Assembly: GCF_023715505.1 (NCBI RefSeq)
Contig: NZ_JAMBOH010000008.1
Span: forward strand, 124,001-188,000
DNA: 64,000 nt
Source of the DNA: Neobacillus cucumis
GTDB taxonomy: Bacteria > Bacillota > Bacilli > Bacillales_B > DSM-18226
Direction: 5' to 3'
The stretch's first letter is position 1, and each line of letters opens with the position of its first letter. Shown here one piece after another: positions 54,141 to 63,127 of this stretch. Made by a program: the position numbers and the translations under genes. Below the pieces are notes generated by a model, which was given only the letters and a program-made list of their open reading frames with translations, was not told where the DNA came from and searched no databases.

Positions 54141-55346
54141 ATGAAAATGACAACAAATTTTAAGCCTATTTTGCTCAAGGGCATTCAAATATATTCTGAA
54201 GATCACTGGGTTGAAAATGGCTATATAAAAGTAAAAGATCAAAAAATAGTGGAATTAGGGCCGACAGAAACTCTTACCTTTCAGGAAGAATTTGAGGAAG
54301 TCCACATCCCATTACAATTTAAAGCTGTTCCCGGCTTTATTGACGTTCATATCCACGGAGCTAATGGAGCAGATACCATGGATGCCACGAAAGAAGCTTT
54401 GGATACAATGGCGCAGGCACTTCCGGGCGAAGGAACTACAAGCTTTTTAGCGACAACCATGACCCAGGAAGAGGAAAAAATTGAAGATGCCTTAATAAAT
54501 GCTGGTAGATACATTAAAGGGGAGCAGACCCCAGGAAAGGCAGAAATACTAGGAATCCACCTTGAAGGTCCCTTTGTGAATAAAAATAAAGCAGGAGCTC
54601 AACCCATTCAACATATTATTAATCCAAATCTGGAGTTGTTTAAAAAATGGGAGGAGCTCTCTGATCAAACGATTAAGATTGTCACACTGGCACCCGAGCA
54701 GCCAGGGGGTCTGGAGCTTGTAAGGTATTTAAAAGCAAATGGAATGATAGCATCAATCGGCCACACCGATGCAACATATGAACAAGTGCTAGAAGCCATC
54801 GATGCAGGAGTAAACCATGTTACACATCTGTACAATCAAATGCGCGGATTGCATCACCGTGAGCCAGGTGTGGTAGGGGCGTCCTTTTTAAAAGACGAGT
54901 TAAAAGCAGAACTGATTGTGGACGGGGTACATGTCCATCCGGAAATGGTGAAACTCGCGTACAAGCAAAAGGGAAAAAAAGGAATCATTTTAATTACTGA
55001 TTCCATGCGGGCTAAATGTCTAAAAAACGGACATTATGATTTGGGCGGGCAGGATGTAACCGTACAGGGTGGTAAAGCCATTTTAAGTGACGGAACTCTT
55101 GCTGGAAGTATTTTAAAATTAGGTCAAGGGGTAAAAAATATATTATCTTTCACTGGCTGTCACATCGAAGAGGCGATTGAAATGGCATCTGTAAATCCGG
55201 CAAAGCAGCTGAATATTTATAATCGTAAGGGCAGCATTTCTGTGGGAAAGGATGCTGATATTGTTATTCTTGACGAGAATTTGGATGTCTATATGACGTT
55301 ATGCCGTGGAAAGGTCGCCTATATTAAAGGAGGAAAAACAACATGA
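54141..55346 (+). CDS. nagA: N-acetylglucosamine-6-phosphate deacetylase
   Basis: A 401-residue amidohydrolase. Metal ligands are in GFIDVHIHGANGADTMDATK (residues about 60-80), the bridging Glu in GIHLEGPFVNKNKAGAQP, and later His in SIGHTDATYEQ and NHVTHLYNQM. The catalytic Asp is in ILITDSMRA. It converts GlcNAc-6-P to glucosamine-6-P plus acetate. AAGGATG precedes the start; an ATG two codons later is also possible. It overlaps nagB by four bases (ATGA). Confidence 0.93.
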   Translation: MKMTTNFKPILLKGIQIYSEDHWVENGYIKVKDQKIVELGPTETLTFQEEFEEVHIPLQFKAVPGFIDVHIHGANGADTMDATKEALDTMAQALPGEGTTSFLATTMTQEEEKIEDALINAGRYIKGEQTPGKAEILGIHLEGPFVNKNKAGAQPIQHIINPNLELFKKWEELSDQTIKIVTLAPEQPGGLELVRYLKANGMIASIGHTDATYEQVLEAIDAGVNHVTHLYNQMRGLHHREPGVVGASFLKDELKAELIVDGVHVHPEMVKLAYKQKGKKGIILITDSMRAKCLKNGHYDLGGQDVTVQGGKAILSDGTLAGSILKLGQGVKNILSFTGCHIEEAIEMASVNPAKQLNIYNRKGSISVGKDADIVILDENLDVYMTLCRGKVAYIKGGKTT

Positions 55347-56080
55347 GGATTATTGAAGCAACAGATTATCAAGATATGAGTAAAATTGCTGCCGATTATA
55401 TTATTGAAAAGGTCAATCAATTTCCAAAAATCAAGCTTGGTCTCGCAACAGGCGGGACTCCGATGGGGATCTATTCAAATTTAATTGCCGACCATCAAAA
55501 GAATGGGACTTCGTATCGAGGGGTTATGACCTTCAATTTAGATGAATATGTCGGACTGTCCGGAGATAATCCAAACAGCTATCGCTATTATATGAACCAT
55601 AACTTATTTAATCATATTGACATTCAAATGAATAACACGTTTGTTCCACGTGGAACGATTGATGATGTATTAAAAGAATGCGAATCTTATGAGGAATTAC
55701 TTACAAAACATAAAGGCATTGATTTACAGATTCTTGGCATTGGGGCAAATGGCCACATCGGATTTAATGAACCCGGAACATCATTCCAATCTCAAACCCA
55801 TGTGGTCGAACTAGCTCCTTCTACAAGACAAGCTAATGCTAGATTTTTTAACCGCTTGGAGGAAGTACCTACTCAAGCAATAACAATGGGTATCGCTACT
55901 ATTATGAAAAGCAGAGAAATCCTATTACTCGTTTCCGGAGAGCAAAAAAAAGACGCATTGAAAACACTATTAACAGGAAATATAGATGAAAGATTTCCAG
56001 CATCCGTGCTGAAAAATCATCCATATGTTACAATTATTGCAGATAAGGCGGCCATTGCTGGTTTAAAGGTTCACAGTTGA
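55343..56080 (+). CDS. nagB: Glucosamine-6-phosphate deaminase
   Basis: A 245-residue isomerase/deaminase giving fructose-6-P and ammonia. KLGLATGGTPMGIYSNLI, the catalytic FNLDEYVGL (Asp about 67) and LGIGANGHIGFNEPG are canonical. TRQANARFFN and the VSGEQKKDAL segment complete the fold. GGAGG lies within the end of nagA, and the start overlaps its stop, so translation is coupled. Confidence 0.94.
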   Translation: MRIIEATDYQDMSKIAADYIIEKVNQFPKIKLGLATGGTPMGIYSNLIADHQKNGTSYRGVMTFNLDEYVGLSGDNPNSYRYYMNHNLFNHIDIQMNNTFVPRGTIDDVLKECESYEELLTKHKGIDLQILGIGANGHIGFNEPGTSFQSQTHVVELAPSTRQANARFFNRLEEVPTQAITMGIATIMKSREILLLVSGEQKKDALKTLLTGNIDERFPASVLKNHPYVTIIADKAAIAGLKVHS

Positions 56081-56161
56081 GTTCTTCCTCTCTGAATCCT
56101 TTCAAATGAAAAGCAGACCGGTTCCTCGAGTTTAAATAGAAAGGATGCAGGTAAGAGGAGA

Positions 56162-56884
56162 ATGATTAAAAAGGATTCCCCCATCCCAATATATTATCAG
56201 CTTCAAGAGCTTATAAAGGATTTAATTGATAAGGGTGAGTTAAGACCTGGTGATTCCATTCCGCCTGAACGAGAGTATGCTGAAAAATATCAGATCAGCC
56301 GGATGACGGTGAGACAAGCTTTAACCCAGCTCGTGAATGATGGATATCTACACCGAATCCAAGGAAAAGGTACTTTCGTTTCGGAGCGAAAAATTGAACA
56401 ACCACTTCATCGATTAAGAAGCTTTACCGAAGACATGGTTGCTAGAGGCCTAAAACCAGGGAGTCAATTAATTTCCTTTGAAATTATACCTGCAACTAGT
56501 CAAATTGCCAGCCAGCTCGGTATTCAAGAATATGGCCCCGTTTATGAAATTAAACGTATTCGGTTGGCTGATGACGTCCCTATGGCCTTAGAATCAAATT
56601 ATATATCGGCAAACCTTGTTAAAGGTCTAACGGAGCAGATTGTTAAAAAGTCGGTTTATGCCTTTATTGAAGAACAATTGAATTTCCAAATTGACCACGC
56701 TTCACAAGTCATTGAATCGTCGATTGCCAATCAAGTGGAAGCCCAATTTTTAAAAATAAAAAAAGGTTCTCCGATCATGCTGATTCAACAACAAACCTTT
56801 TTAAAGGACGGAACTCCCGTTGAATATGTTCGGTCATCCTACCGCGCTGACCGCTATAAATTTATGATTGAAATGAAACGGTAA
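56162..56884 (+). CDS. nagR: GntR/HutC-type repressor NagR
   Basis: A 240-residue regulator. Winged helix at 1-75 (PIPIYYQLQELIKDLIDKG, PPEREYAEKYQISRMTVRQA, GKGTFVSE) and a UTRA effector domain that senses GlcNAc-6-P or GlcN-6-P. The sequence follows B. subtilis NagR (YvoA) from end to end as I recall it. It is the last gene of nagABR, and two NagR-type sites lie at the nagP and nagA promoters, giving autoregulation. The ribosome site (AGAGGAG) is closer to the ATG than usual. Confidence 0.9.
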   Translation: MIKKDSPIPIYYQLQELIKDLIDKGELRPGDSIPPEREYAEKYQISRMTVRQALTQLVNDGYLHRIQGKGTFVSERKIEQPLHRLRSFTEDMVARGLKPGSQLISFEIIPATSQIASQLGIQEYGPVYEIKRIRLADDVPMALESNYISANLVKGLTEQIVKKSVYAFIEEQLNFQIDHASQVIESSIANQVEAQFLKIKKGSPIMLIQQQTFLKDGTPVEYVRSSYRADRYKFMIEMKR

Positions 56885-56893
56885 AACTACAAT

Positions 56894-56938
56894 AAAAAAA
56901 GCCAAGACAAGACTAGGATCCTCGACTTTGGCTTTTTT
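56894..56938. terminator. Terminator after nagR
   Basis: AAAAAAAGCCAA, a loop of about 22 nt, TTGGCTTTTTT. It lies between nagR and the convergent LacI gene and has T-runs on both strands. Confidence 0.85.
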
Positions 56939-56983
56939 ATTTGTTTATAATGTTTACGAGTTCGCAGCTGAACGGGAAGATAA

Positions 56984-57982
56984 TTATTTCTTTTCCGAAA
57001 CGGATTTTCTTATGACTAACTCTGTTTCAATAAAAATCTTTTCACCCTTCATGTCTTGATTTTCAATAGCCTCTAAGATCTTTTCTGCCCCGTGTCTGCT
57101 GATCTTTTCAATCGGTTTTTTTACGGTTGTCAATGAAGGGTTTGTATATCGCGCGACTTGAATATCATCAAAGCCGATTACCGATATATCTTTTGGTACA
57201 TTTAACCCTTTTGCAAAAGCTGCATTGATTGCCCCAACTGCCATATCATCATTAGAACAAAAGACAGCAGTAGGCGGATTCTCTAGGGCCAGCAATTTTT
57301 CCATCGCCTTATATCCACTTTCCATATCATAATTTCCGTTAACAATGTATTCATTGCAAATGGGAATCTGCTCATCAATCAATGCTTTTAAATATCCTTC
57401 TCTCCGCTCTAATGAGGATTTAAATCCCTTAATTCCTTCAATAACTGCAATATCCTTGTGGCCTTTTTCAATGAGATACTTTACTGCATGGCACGAGCCT
57501 TCCCGATCGTTAGATAAAATATTTATTATAGATTGATCGTTGACCTCTCTATTAATGACCACAATAGGTATTTTTTGATTAAGCACATGATAGATAAATG
57601 CATTATCCACTTCGCTTTGGCTCATTAAGATAATCCCATCGAATCTTTTTTGATGAATCGATGAAAAGTCATGATAATCATCTATACCTCTGACAAATAA
57701 ATTATAATTCCCACTAATCACACTATTAACACCTTTTACGGTGTCGGCAAAAAAACTGGGTGATGTACCATTTGAGATACTTGTAAAGAAAAGACCAATG
57801 GTATAAGACTTTTGCATGACTAGGCTTTTTGCATTAAAGTTAGGAATATAGTTTAGCTGAGCGGCAATTGCCTGTATCTTTTTTTTGGTTCCTGGCTTTA
57901 TAAGCGGACTGTCATTTAATGCACGGGAGACTGTCGTATGGGAAACATTTGCCAGTTTTGCTATATCTTTAATTGTAACCAT
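56984..57982 (-). CDS. LacI family transcriptional regulator
   Basis: A 332-residue repressor. The helix-turn-helix and hinge (VTIKDIAKLANVSHTTVSRA, then RALNDSPLIKPGTKKKI, LNYIPNFNAKSLV) fill residues 1-60; the rest is a periplasmic-binding-like sugar domain (FFTSISNG, IGFDDIQVARYTNPSLTTV). The ligand is unknown; none of the sugar genes in the window has a matching operator that I could find. A LacI-type palindrome 147-164 bp upstream (58129-58146) suggests autoregulation. Start with GTGAAGG upstream. Confidence 0.88.
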   Translation of the reverse strand: MVTIKDIAKLANVSHTTVSRALNDSPLIKPGTKKKIQAIAAQLNYIPNFNAKSLVMQKSYTIGLFFTSISNGTSPSFFADTVKGVNSVISGNYNLFVRGIDDYHDFSSIHQKRFDGIILMSQSEVDNAFIYHVLNQKIPIVVINREVNDQSIINILSNDREGSCHAVKYLIEKGHKDIAVIEGIKGFKSSLERREGYLKALIDEQIPICNEYIVNGNYDMESGYKAMEKLLALENPPTAVFCSNDDMAVGAINAAFAKGLNVPKDISVIGFDDIQVARYTNPSLTTVKKPIEKISRHGAEKILEAIENQDMKGEKIFIETELVIRKSVSEKK

Positions 57983-58128
57983 TTTCCTTCACCCTTTATT
58001 TAACCTTCCTCTTCTAATTTTACCAAGAGTTCATCGATTGAATACTATTATAACCATCAACTGTTTGTCTTTAAGAATAGGATCACATTACATTTAACTG
58101 CTTTTCTAATATTTGTTATTTATATATG

Positions 58129-58146
58129 AATGTTAACGTAAACATT
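58129..58146. promoter_or_regulatory. LacI-type operator candidate
   Basis: AATGTTAACGTAAACATT is an imperfect palindrome with the central CG typical of LacI-family sites. It lies upstream of the LacI gene and just after the end of the Lrp gene upstream region, in a 229-bp gap with nothing else recognisable. Confidence 0.5.
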
Positions 58147-58211
58147 TACTGCTTTTAGCATACATTGCAAAAAAAATTCTTTCAATTGCCTTTCAGAGTT
58201 TATTTAAGCAT

Positions 58212-58622
58212 TTATTTGATTTTCCCTATCGATATATTAACTCTATAGTTAGCATATTTGAGTATTTCATCAAGTGTACTATTTAAAGCTAATTGGTCGG
58301 AAATACTTGCTTTAATAATATAGCAGCCCTCACCACTTATACGGTGAACTTCTTTTATATCTGGATTTCCTTTTAGGTATTGTTGAAATTCATGGTGATG
58401 ATTTGATTTTAAAAAAACCGTTATAAATGCTTGAATACTTTTTCCTAACTTTAATTCATTAACAGCAATGGTGTATTGCTCAATAATCCCCTCATCTTCC
58501 ATCCGGCGAATTCTATTGCCCACTGCCTGGCCTGTCATATGGATTAATTCTCCGATTTCCTTCCAAGGTTTACGGGAGTTTTCTTTTAATAAACTAAGAA
58601 TTTTGAAGTCTATTTCATCCAT
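58212..58622 (-). CDS. Lrp/AsnC family transcriptional regulator
   Basis: A 136-residue regulator, slightly shorter than Lrp. Helix-turn-helix at residues 1-60 (DEIDFKILSLLKENSRKPWK, GQAVGNRIRRMEDEGII) and an RAM ligand domain (FITVFLKSNHHHEF, VHRISGEGCYIIKASI). Such proteins sense amino acids and often control a neighbour; the divergent MBL-fold gene starts 190 bp away. GGGGAG precedes the ATG. Confidence 0.87.
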   Translation of the reverse strand: MDEIDFKILSLLKENSRKPWKEIGELIHMTGQAVGNRIRRMEDEGIIEQYTIAVNELKLGKSIQAFITVFLKSNHHHEFQQYLKGNPDIKEVHRISGEGCYIIKASISDQLALNSTLDEILKYANYRVNISIGKIK

Positions 58623-58811
58623 ACCGATTCTCCCCTCAAAAAACAGTAAATGACTTTTAATTCTATTGTATATGAGTAAAAGCAGGATTAGTTATAAATT
58701 TCTTTCACGATGAAACAAAAGTGCAGAGATCTTTTTCGCAAGATACTGTTAGTAAAAATGTGGGAATAATACAATAATGTGGAGAGCAAACTCACGAGGG
58801 GAGAAAAATCT

Positions 58812-59570
58812 ATGCAGATTCAATTAATACGCCATGCAACACATCTTATAACGTATAAGGGGCTAAAATTCCTTTTAGACCCTATGTTTAGCGCGCAGGG
58901 AACACTTGCGCCGGTTCCTAATGCCCCTAATCAGCACTTAAATAATCCTTTGTCTTCATTACCGGTCGAACTTAAGAGACTAGTAGATATTGATGCTATT
59001 ATTGTTACACACTCGCACCGTGATCATTTTGATGATCGGGCTATTTCAAGTTTACCTAAGAATTTACCTCTATTTTGTCAACCTGAAGATGAGCAATTAA
59101 TAAAAGATAAAGGTTTTGAGCATGTCATAGCAATAAGTAAGGAATTTGTCTGGCAGGGAGTCAAACTAATCCGAACAGAAGGAAGGCACGGCCATGGTCG
59201 ACTTGCAGAAGCTATGGGACCTGTTTCGGGATTTATTCTAAAGTCAAAGGATGAGCCAACCTTATATATAATTGGAGATAGCGTGTGGTACGCAGATATA
59301 GAGCATACGTTTAAACATTTTTCCCCTGATGCGGCAATCGTTTTTGCGGGCGAAGCACGTTTCTTAGAAGGCCTGCCGATCACAATGGGAATTGCCGATA
59401 TTGAAAATATAAGAAAAACTTCACCGCAAACGAAACTAATCATTTCTCATATGGAATCATGGAATCACTGCTTATTAAAACGGGAGGAAGTTAGGGAGTA
59501 TATAAGGGAGAACCAATTAGACATTAATATTTCAGTACCAGAAGATGGGGAAATTGTTAGAATTGGGTAA
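58812..59570 (+). CDS. MBL-fold metal-dependent hydrolase, UlaG-like
   Basis: A 252-residue metallo-beta-lactamase-fold enzyme. IQLIRHATHLITYKGLKFLL opens the fold; the metal motif H-x-H-x-D-H is VTHSHRDHFDD (about 68-78); later ligands are in GRHGHGR, IIGDSVWY and IISHMESWNH. UlaG-like members hydrolyse lactones or related bonds; the substrate is unknown. GAGGGGAG lies about eight bases before the ATG at 58812, so the longer frame from 58779 is unlikely. It is divergent from an Lrp-type regulator. Confidence 0.82.
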   Translation: MQIQLIRHATHLITYKGLKFLLDPMFSAQGTLAPVPNAPNQHLNNPLSSLPVELKRLVDIDAIIVTHSHRDHFDDRAISSLPKNLPLFCQPEDEQLIKDKGFEHVIAISKEFVWQGVKLIRTEGRHGHGRLAEAMGPVSGFILKSKDEPTLYIIGDSVWYADIEHTFKHFSPDAAIVFAGEARFLEGLPITMGIADIENIRKTSPQTKLIISHMESWNHCLLKREEVREYIRENQLDINISVPEDGEIVRIG

Positions 59571-59879
59571 AAATATTGAAACTTGGGGTGAATGATGTTT
59601 GTTTCGTCTTGTCAGACTTATTAATTTGTCCTTCACCCTTTATGAACGACAATTCCATTTGAAGAACCAGCAAAATGCTTTTCATCCGCCCTATGAAGAA
59701 CAAATTCTTTTTGGATAATCAACCAAACGTCCTTCATTTTGACATATAGTAGAGTAATTATAGTTTATTCATAAACCTGTTTTTAGACTATTCATTTGTT
59801 TCAGAAATATTATTGCAATATAAATGCCACGGATGTAAACGATTTAACATCTCCCTGTTCTTTGTCTCAGAAATATCTA
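59571..59879. other. Gene-free stretch upstream of the LysM/3D gene
   Basis: No credible gene or RNA. Two loosely similar segments, TATGAACGACAATTCC near 59641 and TATGAAGAACAAATTC near 59691, suggest a degenerate repeat. Promoter elements of the next gene lie at its right end. Confidence 0.4.
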
Positions 59880-59896
59880 TGTTACTATTATGGAAA
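59880..59896 (+). promoter_or_regulatory. WalR-like box upstream of YocH-type gene
   Basis: TGTTAC-TATTA-TGGAAA matches TGTWAH-N5-TGTWAH with one mismatch, 33 bp before the start. WalR activates yocH in B. subtilis; control here is inferred. Confidence 0.4.
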
Positions 59897-59928
59897 ATTA
59901 GCAACCATAGAACATGGGGGGAAAAAGA

Positions 59929-60681
59929 ATGCTTAAAAAAGTGATAACAATTTTAGCAGTTGCTATACTCTCAGTAACTGTAAGTGCTAATATACAAGCT
60001 GCAACCATTACAGTACAACAAGGTGATACCCTTTGGGACCTCTCGCGTGAGAATAATACATCTTTAGAAAATATCCAAAAGTGGAATCGTCTTACTACGG
60101 ACCTTATACATCCCGGAGATACTCTAACCATTTCACCGGAAAAACAATATACTGTTAAACAAGGTGACACACTATGGGATATATCCATGGATAATCAGAT
60201 AACTGTTTCGCAACTTAAAGAGTGGAACGAATTACATACCGATCTCATCCATCCTGGTTTAAATCTACTTATCTTTGATGGTTTAAATAATACTAGTAAT
60301 ACTGTAACTGAAAAACAGGCTAAGCCTGCCGCACAAGCACATAAGGAAAATGCACCTGCAGTATCAGCTACATCAACAAATAATACGAGTTCAAAAGAAA
60401 TTACAGTGAAAGCAACTGCCTATACTGCTTCGTGTGAGGGCTGTTCTGGTACTACAGCTACCGGAATTGACCTTAAAGCAAACCCAAATGAAAAGGTCAT
60501 CGCAGTTGATCCATCTGTTATACCACTTGGCAGTAAAGTTCATGTAGAAGGCTACGGTGAAGCAATCGCTGGAGATACTGGTGGAGCCATTAAAGGAAAT
60601 CGAATTGATATCTTTATCCCTTCTGAGCATGATGCAATCAATTTTGGAGTAAAACAAGTAAAGGTAACAATATTAAACTAG
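59929..60681 (+). CDS. yocH: LysM and 3D domain cell-wall protein, YocH-like
   Basis: A 250-residue exported protein. Signal peptide residues 1-24 (ending ANIQA). Two LysM repeats follow: ITVQQGDTLWDLSRENNTSL and YTVKQGDTLWDISMDNQITV, each with an HPGD/HPGL end. After a Ser/Thr/Ala linker, the C-terminal 3D domain (about 160-250) carries the three conserved Asp residues in IAVDPSVIPLG, AGDTGGAIKGNRIDIF. This is the architecture of YocH and related muralytic enzymes. The ATG at 59929 follows GGGGGG. A WalR-like box lies upstream. Confidence 0.82.
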   Translation: MLKKVITILAVAILSVTVSANIQAATITVQQGDTLWDLSRENNTSLENIQKWNRLTTDLIHPGDTLTISPEKQYTVKQGDTLWDISMDNQITVSQLKEWNELHTDLIHPGLNLLIFDGLNNTSNTVTEKQAKPAAQAHKENAPAVSATSTNNTSSKEITVKATAYTASCEGCSGTTATGIDLKANPNEKVIAVDPSVIPLGSKVHVEGYGEAIAGDTGGAIKGNRIDIFIPSEHDAINFGVKQVKVTILN

Positions 60682-60720
60682 CGTGCTAAAAGACCGTCCT
60701 ATCATGAGGTCCTAATACGT

Positions 60721-60770
60721 AAAAAACCCTGCACCTCCTTATATGTACCAAGGGGCTGCAGGGTTTTTTT
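60721..60770. terminator. Bidirectional terminator after YocH-like gene
   Basis: AAAAAACCCTGCA, loop, TGCAGGGTTTTTTT. It has A/T tracts on both sides and serves the convergent LysR gene too. Confidence 0.88.
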
Positions 60771-60841
60771 GAAGGGACATTTTGAGTTACACCATTTATA
60801 CCTTTTCACAAATTCACTTTTAATTTCATTGCTCAAAACCA

Positions 60842-61735
60842 TCAATTTTGCTTTAAAGTATTTATAACCAATGTCTCAACAAAATTCACAAAAGCCTTCA
60901 CGACATTCCATTCCAAGGACTCCTTATGGTAATACATCCATGTTCTACGTAATATAGGATCTCCTTTTTGGTCCGTTAAAACTATTTTATTTAAATCATC
61001 TATATTATTAAGAATACGGCTGGACAAGAAGCCATGGCCTAATCCTTTTATAACCATTTCCTTACAAGTATCAACCTGGTCCACTTCTATACTGATAAAA
61101 GGCGGCTGTGAAAAGTTTTCGGCCCACCAATTATCAATTAACGATTTTAATAAATAATCTCCGTTATAGTCGATTCTAGGCAGATTGGGCAAATCAATGA
61201 TATCAAACTCATCCCTCGACGTAACAGAAACTGTTTCTTCAAATAATAAATGTTTCTTCAGACCTCTACAGCTATAGTCGCCGCGCACAAAGCCGATATG
61301 AACATCCTTATTATGTATAAGTTTCGTTACATCTTTACTCCAACCTGTAATCACTTTAAATTCCACATAAGGATACTGGCTTTTAAATAATTTCAAAATA
61401 TTGGGCAGTTCATAATTCGCAAAAAAGTTGGATACACCCAATTTCAATGTTCCTACAACTTCATTACCTGCGTTATAGTTCATATTTCTAACATGTTCTT
61501 TTATTTTGTTATATTGAGTAAGGATATCGTCGGCACACTGAACAAGATATTCTCCCTGTGGGGTAAAATGCACTCCTCTACTTTCACGCGTTACTATTTT
61601 GACACCTAATTCTTCCTGCATGTGCTTTAAACGGTTCGTTAATGCAGGTTGGGTAATAAACAAAAGCCGTGCTGCTTTTGTTAGGTTCTTCTGACTATAG
61701 AGGACCTTCAGTATTTCCCAATCACGGTAATCCAT
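60842..61735 (-). CDS. LysR family transcriptional regulator
   Basis: A 297-residue regulator. Winged helix at 1-65 (WEILKVLYSQKNLTKAARLL, FITQPALTNRLKHMQEELG) and the substrate-binding-like effector domain (TLKLGVSNFFANYELPNIL; HIGFVRGDYSCRG). Its target is not evident: neighbours are a wall protein (convergent) and a 50-aa gene (divergent, about 250 bp). The ATG at 61735 is used because GGGTGA lies five bases before it; a longer frame from 61780 exists. Confidence 0.86.
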   Translation of the reverse strand: MDYRDWEILKVLYSQKNLTKAARLLFITQPALTNRLKHMQEELGVKIVTRESRGVHFTPQGEYLVQCADDILTQYNKIKEHVRNMNYNAGNEVVGTLKLGVSNFFANYELPNILKLFKSQYPYVEFKVITGWSKDVTKLIHNKDVHIGFVRGDYSCRGLKKHLLFEETVSVTSRDEFDIIDLPNLPRIDYNGDYLLKSLIDNWWAENFSQPPFISIEVDQVDTCKEMVIKGLGHGFLSSRILNNIDDLNKIVLTDQKGDPILRRTWMYYHKESLEWNVVKAFVNFVETLVINTLKQN

Positions 61736-61987
61736 CATCTTCACCCAAATTCTTCCATATAAAAATTTTTTATATGTCATTATAATTTTTTAGCATTTTA
61801 TATATTTCCACTATTGCATTATCATTAATCCGTAGCAATTAATAATTACTTCTTCAATCCCTGGATTGCAACTTCATTAAAGCTAAATCATCTTTAAGGT
61901 TAAACACAGCATATGTCATCTTTAGCCATAATTATTGATATCCTGTTTGCAGGACAGAAAAAACGTATAAAAATAGGAGGAAATTTT

Positions 61988-62140
61988 ATGTGGATTATAA
62001 CTCGTTATTTAGATTCAAACATCTCCCTGTTTGAATTCGAAACTGAAGAAGAAGCAAGAGAGGCTCTCAAAAACATGAAGGGCTGTAACATTCTCTCTGA
62101 AGTTGTATATTTTAATGATCCTTGTTTTCAAGTAGCTTAA
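61988..62140 (+). CDS. 50-residue conserved-looking small protein
   Basis: MWIITRYLDSNISLFEFETE opens a compact alpha/beta protein that continues with EEAREALKNMKG and ends SEVVYFNDPCFQVA. A strong TAGGAGG site sits before the ATG at 61988, which supports this start over an in-frame ATG 75 bases upstream. A terminator follows at 62243. I believe similar short proteins occur in other Bacillus, but no function is known. It may lie under the divergent LysR regulator. Confidence 0.75.
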   Translation: MWIITRYLDSNISLFEFETEEEAREALKNMKGCNILSEVVYFNDPCFQVA

Positions 62141-62242
62141 AATATTTTCATTTCTAAGGTAGAATTGAAGATTGAAATCCAAAGTTTCCGGTTACTAGGT
62201 GATTCCCTTAAGGGGGCTGTCAAGTGCCTTTGTTTATATTGA

Positions 62243-62272
62243 AATAAGAGCCTAACTTAGGCTCTTATTTTT
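62243..62272 (+). terminator. Terminator after the 50-residue gene
   Basis: AATAAGAGCC-TAACTTA-GGCTCTTATT then TTTT. Strong intrinsic terminator. Confidence 0.88.
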
Positions 62273-62378
62273 TAATACTTTGCTAGAATTTTATTGGAAG
62301 TATTACTGGAATTTTTATTCCTCCATGAAATGAGGAAATTCCTCTTGAACTTGTACATCTTTCCAGTAGTATAAATCC

Positions 62379-62735
62379 TCAGGGATTTTCTCTAACTACT
62401 ATCAAACATCCTTTTACGACTATCTTTCCTCCACATTTTCCTTCTACTCTTATTTTATTCTCCACTCGTTTGATAGTCAGTGTTACCAGATTTCCCACAT
62501 AAATAGGGGAGATAAAGGTAAATTCATACTGGCTTAACAACTCTTGAGGAATGAGAGATTCATTCGAAAGTACACTTAACACTTTGGCCACTGTTAACAT
62601 TCCATGGGCAATTTTATTAGTGAATCCTTGTTGCTTTGCCGCCTCCATATCTAAATGAATTGGATTGTAATCACCAGAAATGACAGCATAATGTTCAACG
62701 TCCTTTTCGGTAATTTGAAAAGTAACCATATTCAT
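62379..62735 (-). CDS. MaoC-type (R)-specific enoyl-CoA hydratase domain protein
   Basis: A 118-residue hot-dog-fold protein. The catalytic hydratase-2 motif is AVISGDYNPIHLDMEAAKQQ with Asp and His, followed by GFTNKIAHGML. It hydrates enoyl-CoA or works as half of a heterodimer with the FAS1-like protein whose gene overlaps it by four bases (ATGA). The thiolase gene is also overlapped, so the three proteins likely act in one acyl-CoA pathway. Confidence 0.83.
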   Translation of the reverse strand: MNMVTFQITEKDVEHYAVISGDYNPIHLDMEAAKQQGFTNKIAHGMLTVAKVLSVLSNESLIPQELLSQYEFTFISPIYVGNLVTLTIKRVENKIRVEGKCGGKIVVKGCLIVVRENP

Positions 62736-63127
62736 GCCAAACCACCCAAAATCAAATCAGATATTCCTTCAAAACAAAGTTTTCCATCCCTATTATATAA
62801 ATATAGAGTTTGTTTAATAACAGTAAGATTTTGACGTTGGAATTGATCTGTAACTTCAACTATCGCTCTATAGACCTCATCAATGTACATTCTCTTATGC
62901 TGGATACATTTCTGTTTTCGATGAATAATAGGATGTTGCAGCTCCCATGGGGAGGCAAGCCATTTATAAGCCATCATTGGCATGGTTGGATGAAGAGGGA
63001 TCGTTTCGAAACCATAGTCTTTTGCCCTCTCCGAACTCTGATAAATAGGATTTCGATCACCAATCAATTGGACACATTGTTGCACATCTTCTTTATTAAA
63101 AATAATCTCATGTTCATTAGTTATCAT
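62732..63127 (-). CDS. FAS1-like/MaoC N-terminal dehydratase domain protein
   Basis: A 131-residue hot-dog protein of the MaoC_dehydrat_N type. VQLIGDRNPIYQSSERAKDYG corresponds to the hydratase motif but lacks the catalytic His, which is normal for the non-catalytic partner. FETIPLHPTMPMMAYKWLA and the strand HKRMYIDEVYRAIVEVTDQF follow. It overlaps both neighbours by ATGA junctions and probably forms a heterodimer with the MaoC protein. Confidence 0.75.
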   Translation of the reverse strand: MITNEHEIIFNKEDVQQCVQLIGDRNPIYQSSERAKDYGFETIPLHPTMPMMAYKWLASPWELQHPIIHRKQKCIQHKRMYIDEVYRAIVEVTDQFQRQNLTVIKQTLYLYNRDGKLCFEGISDLILGGLA

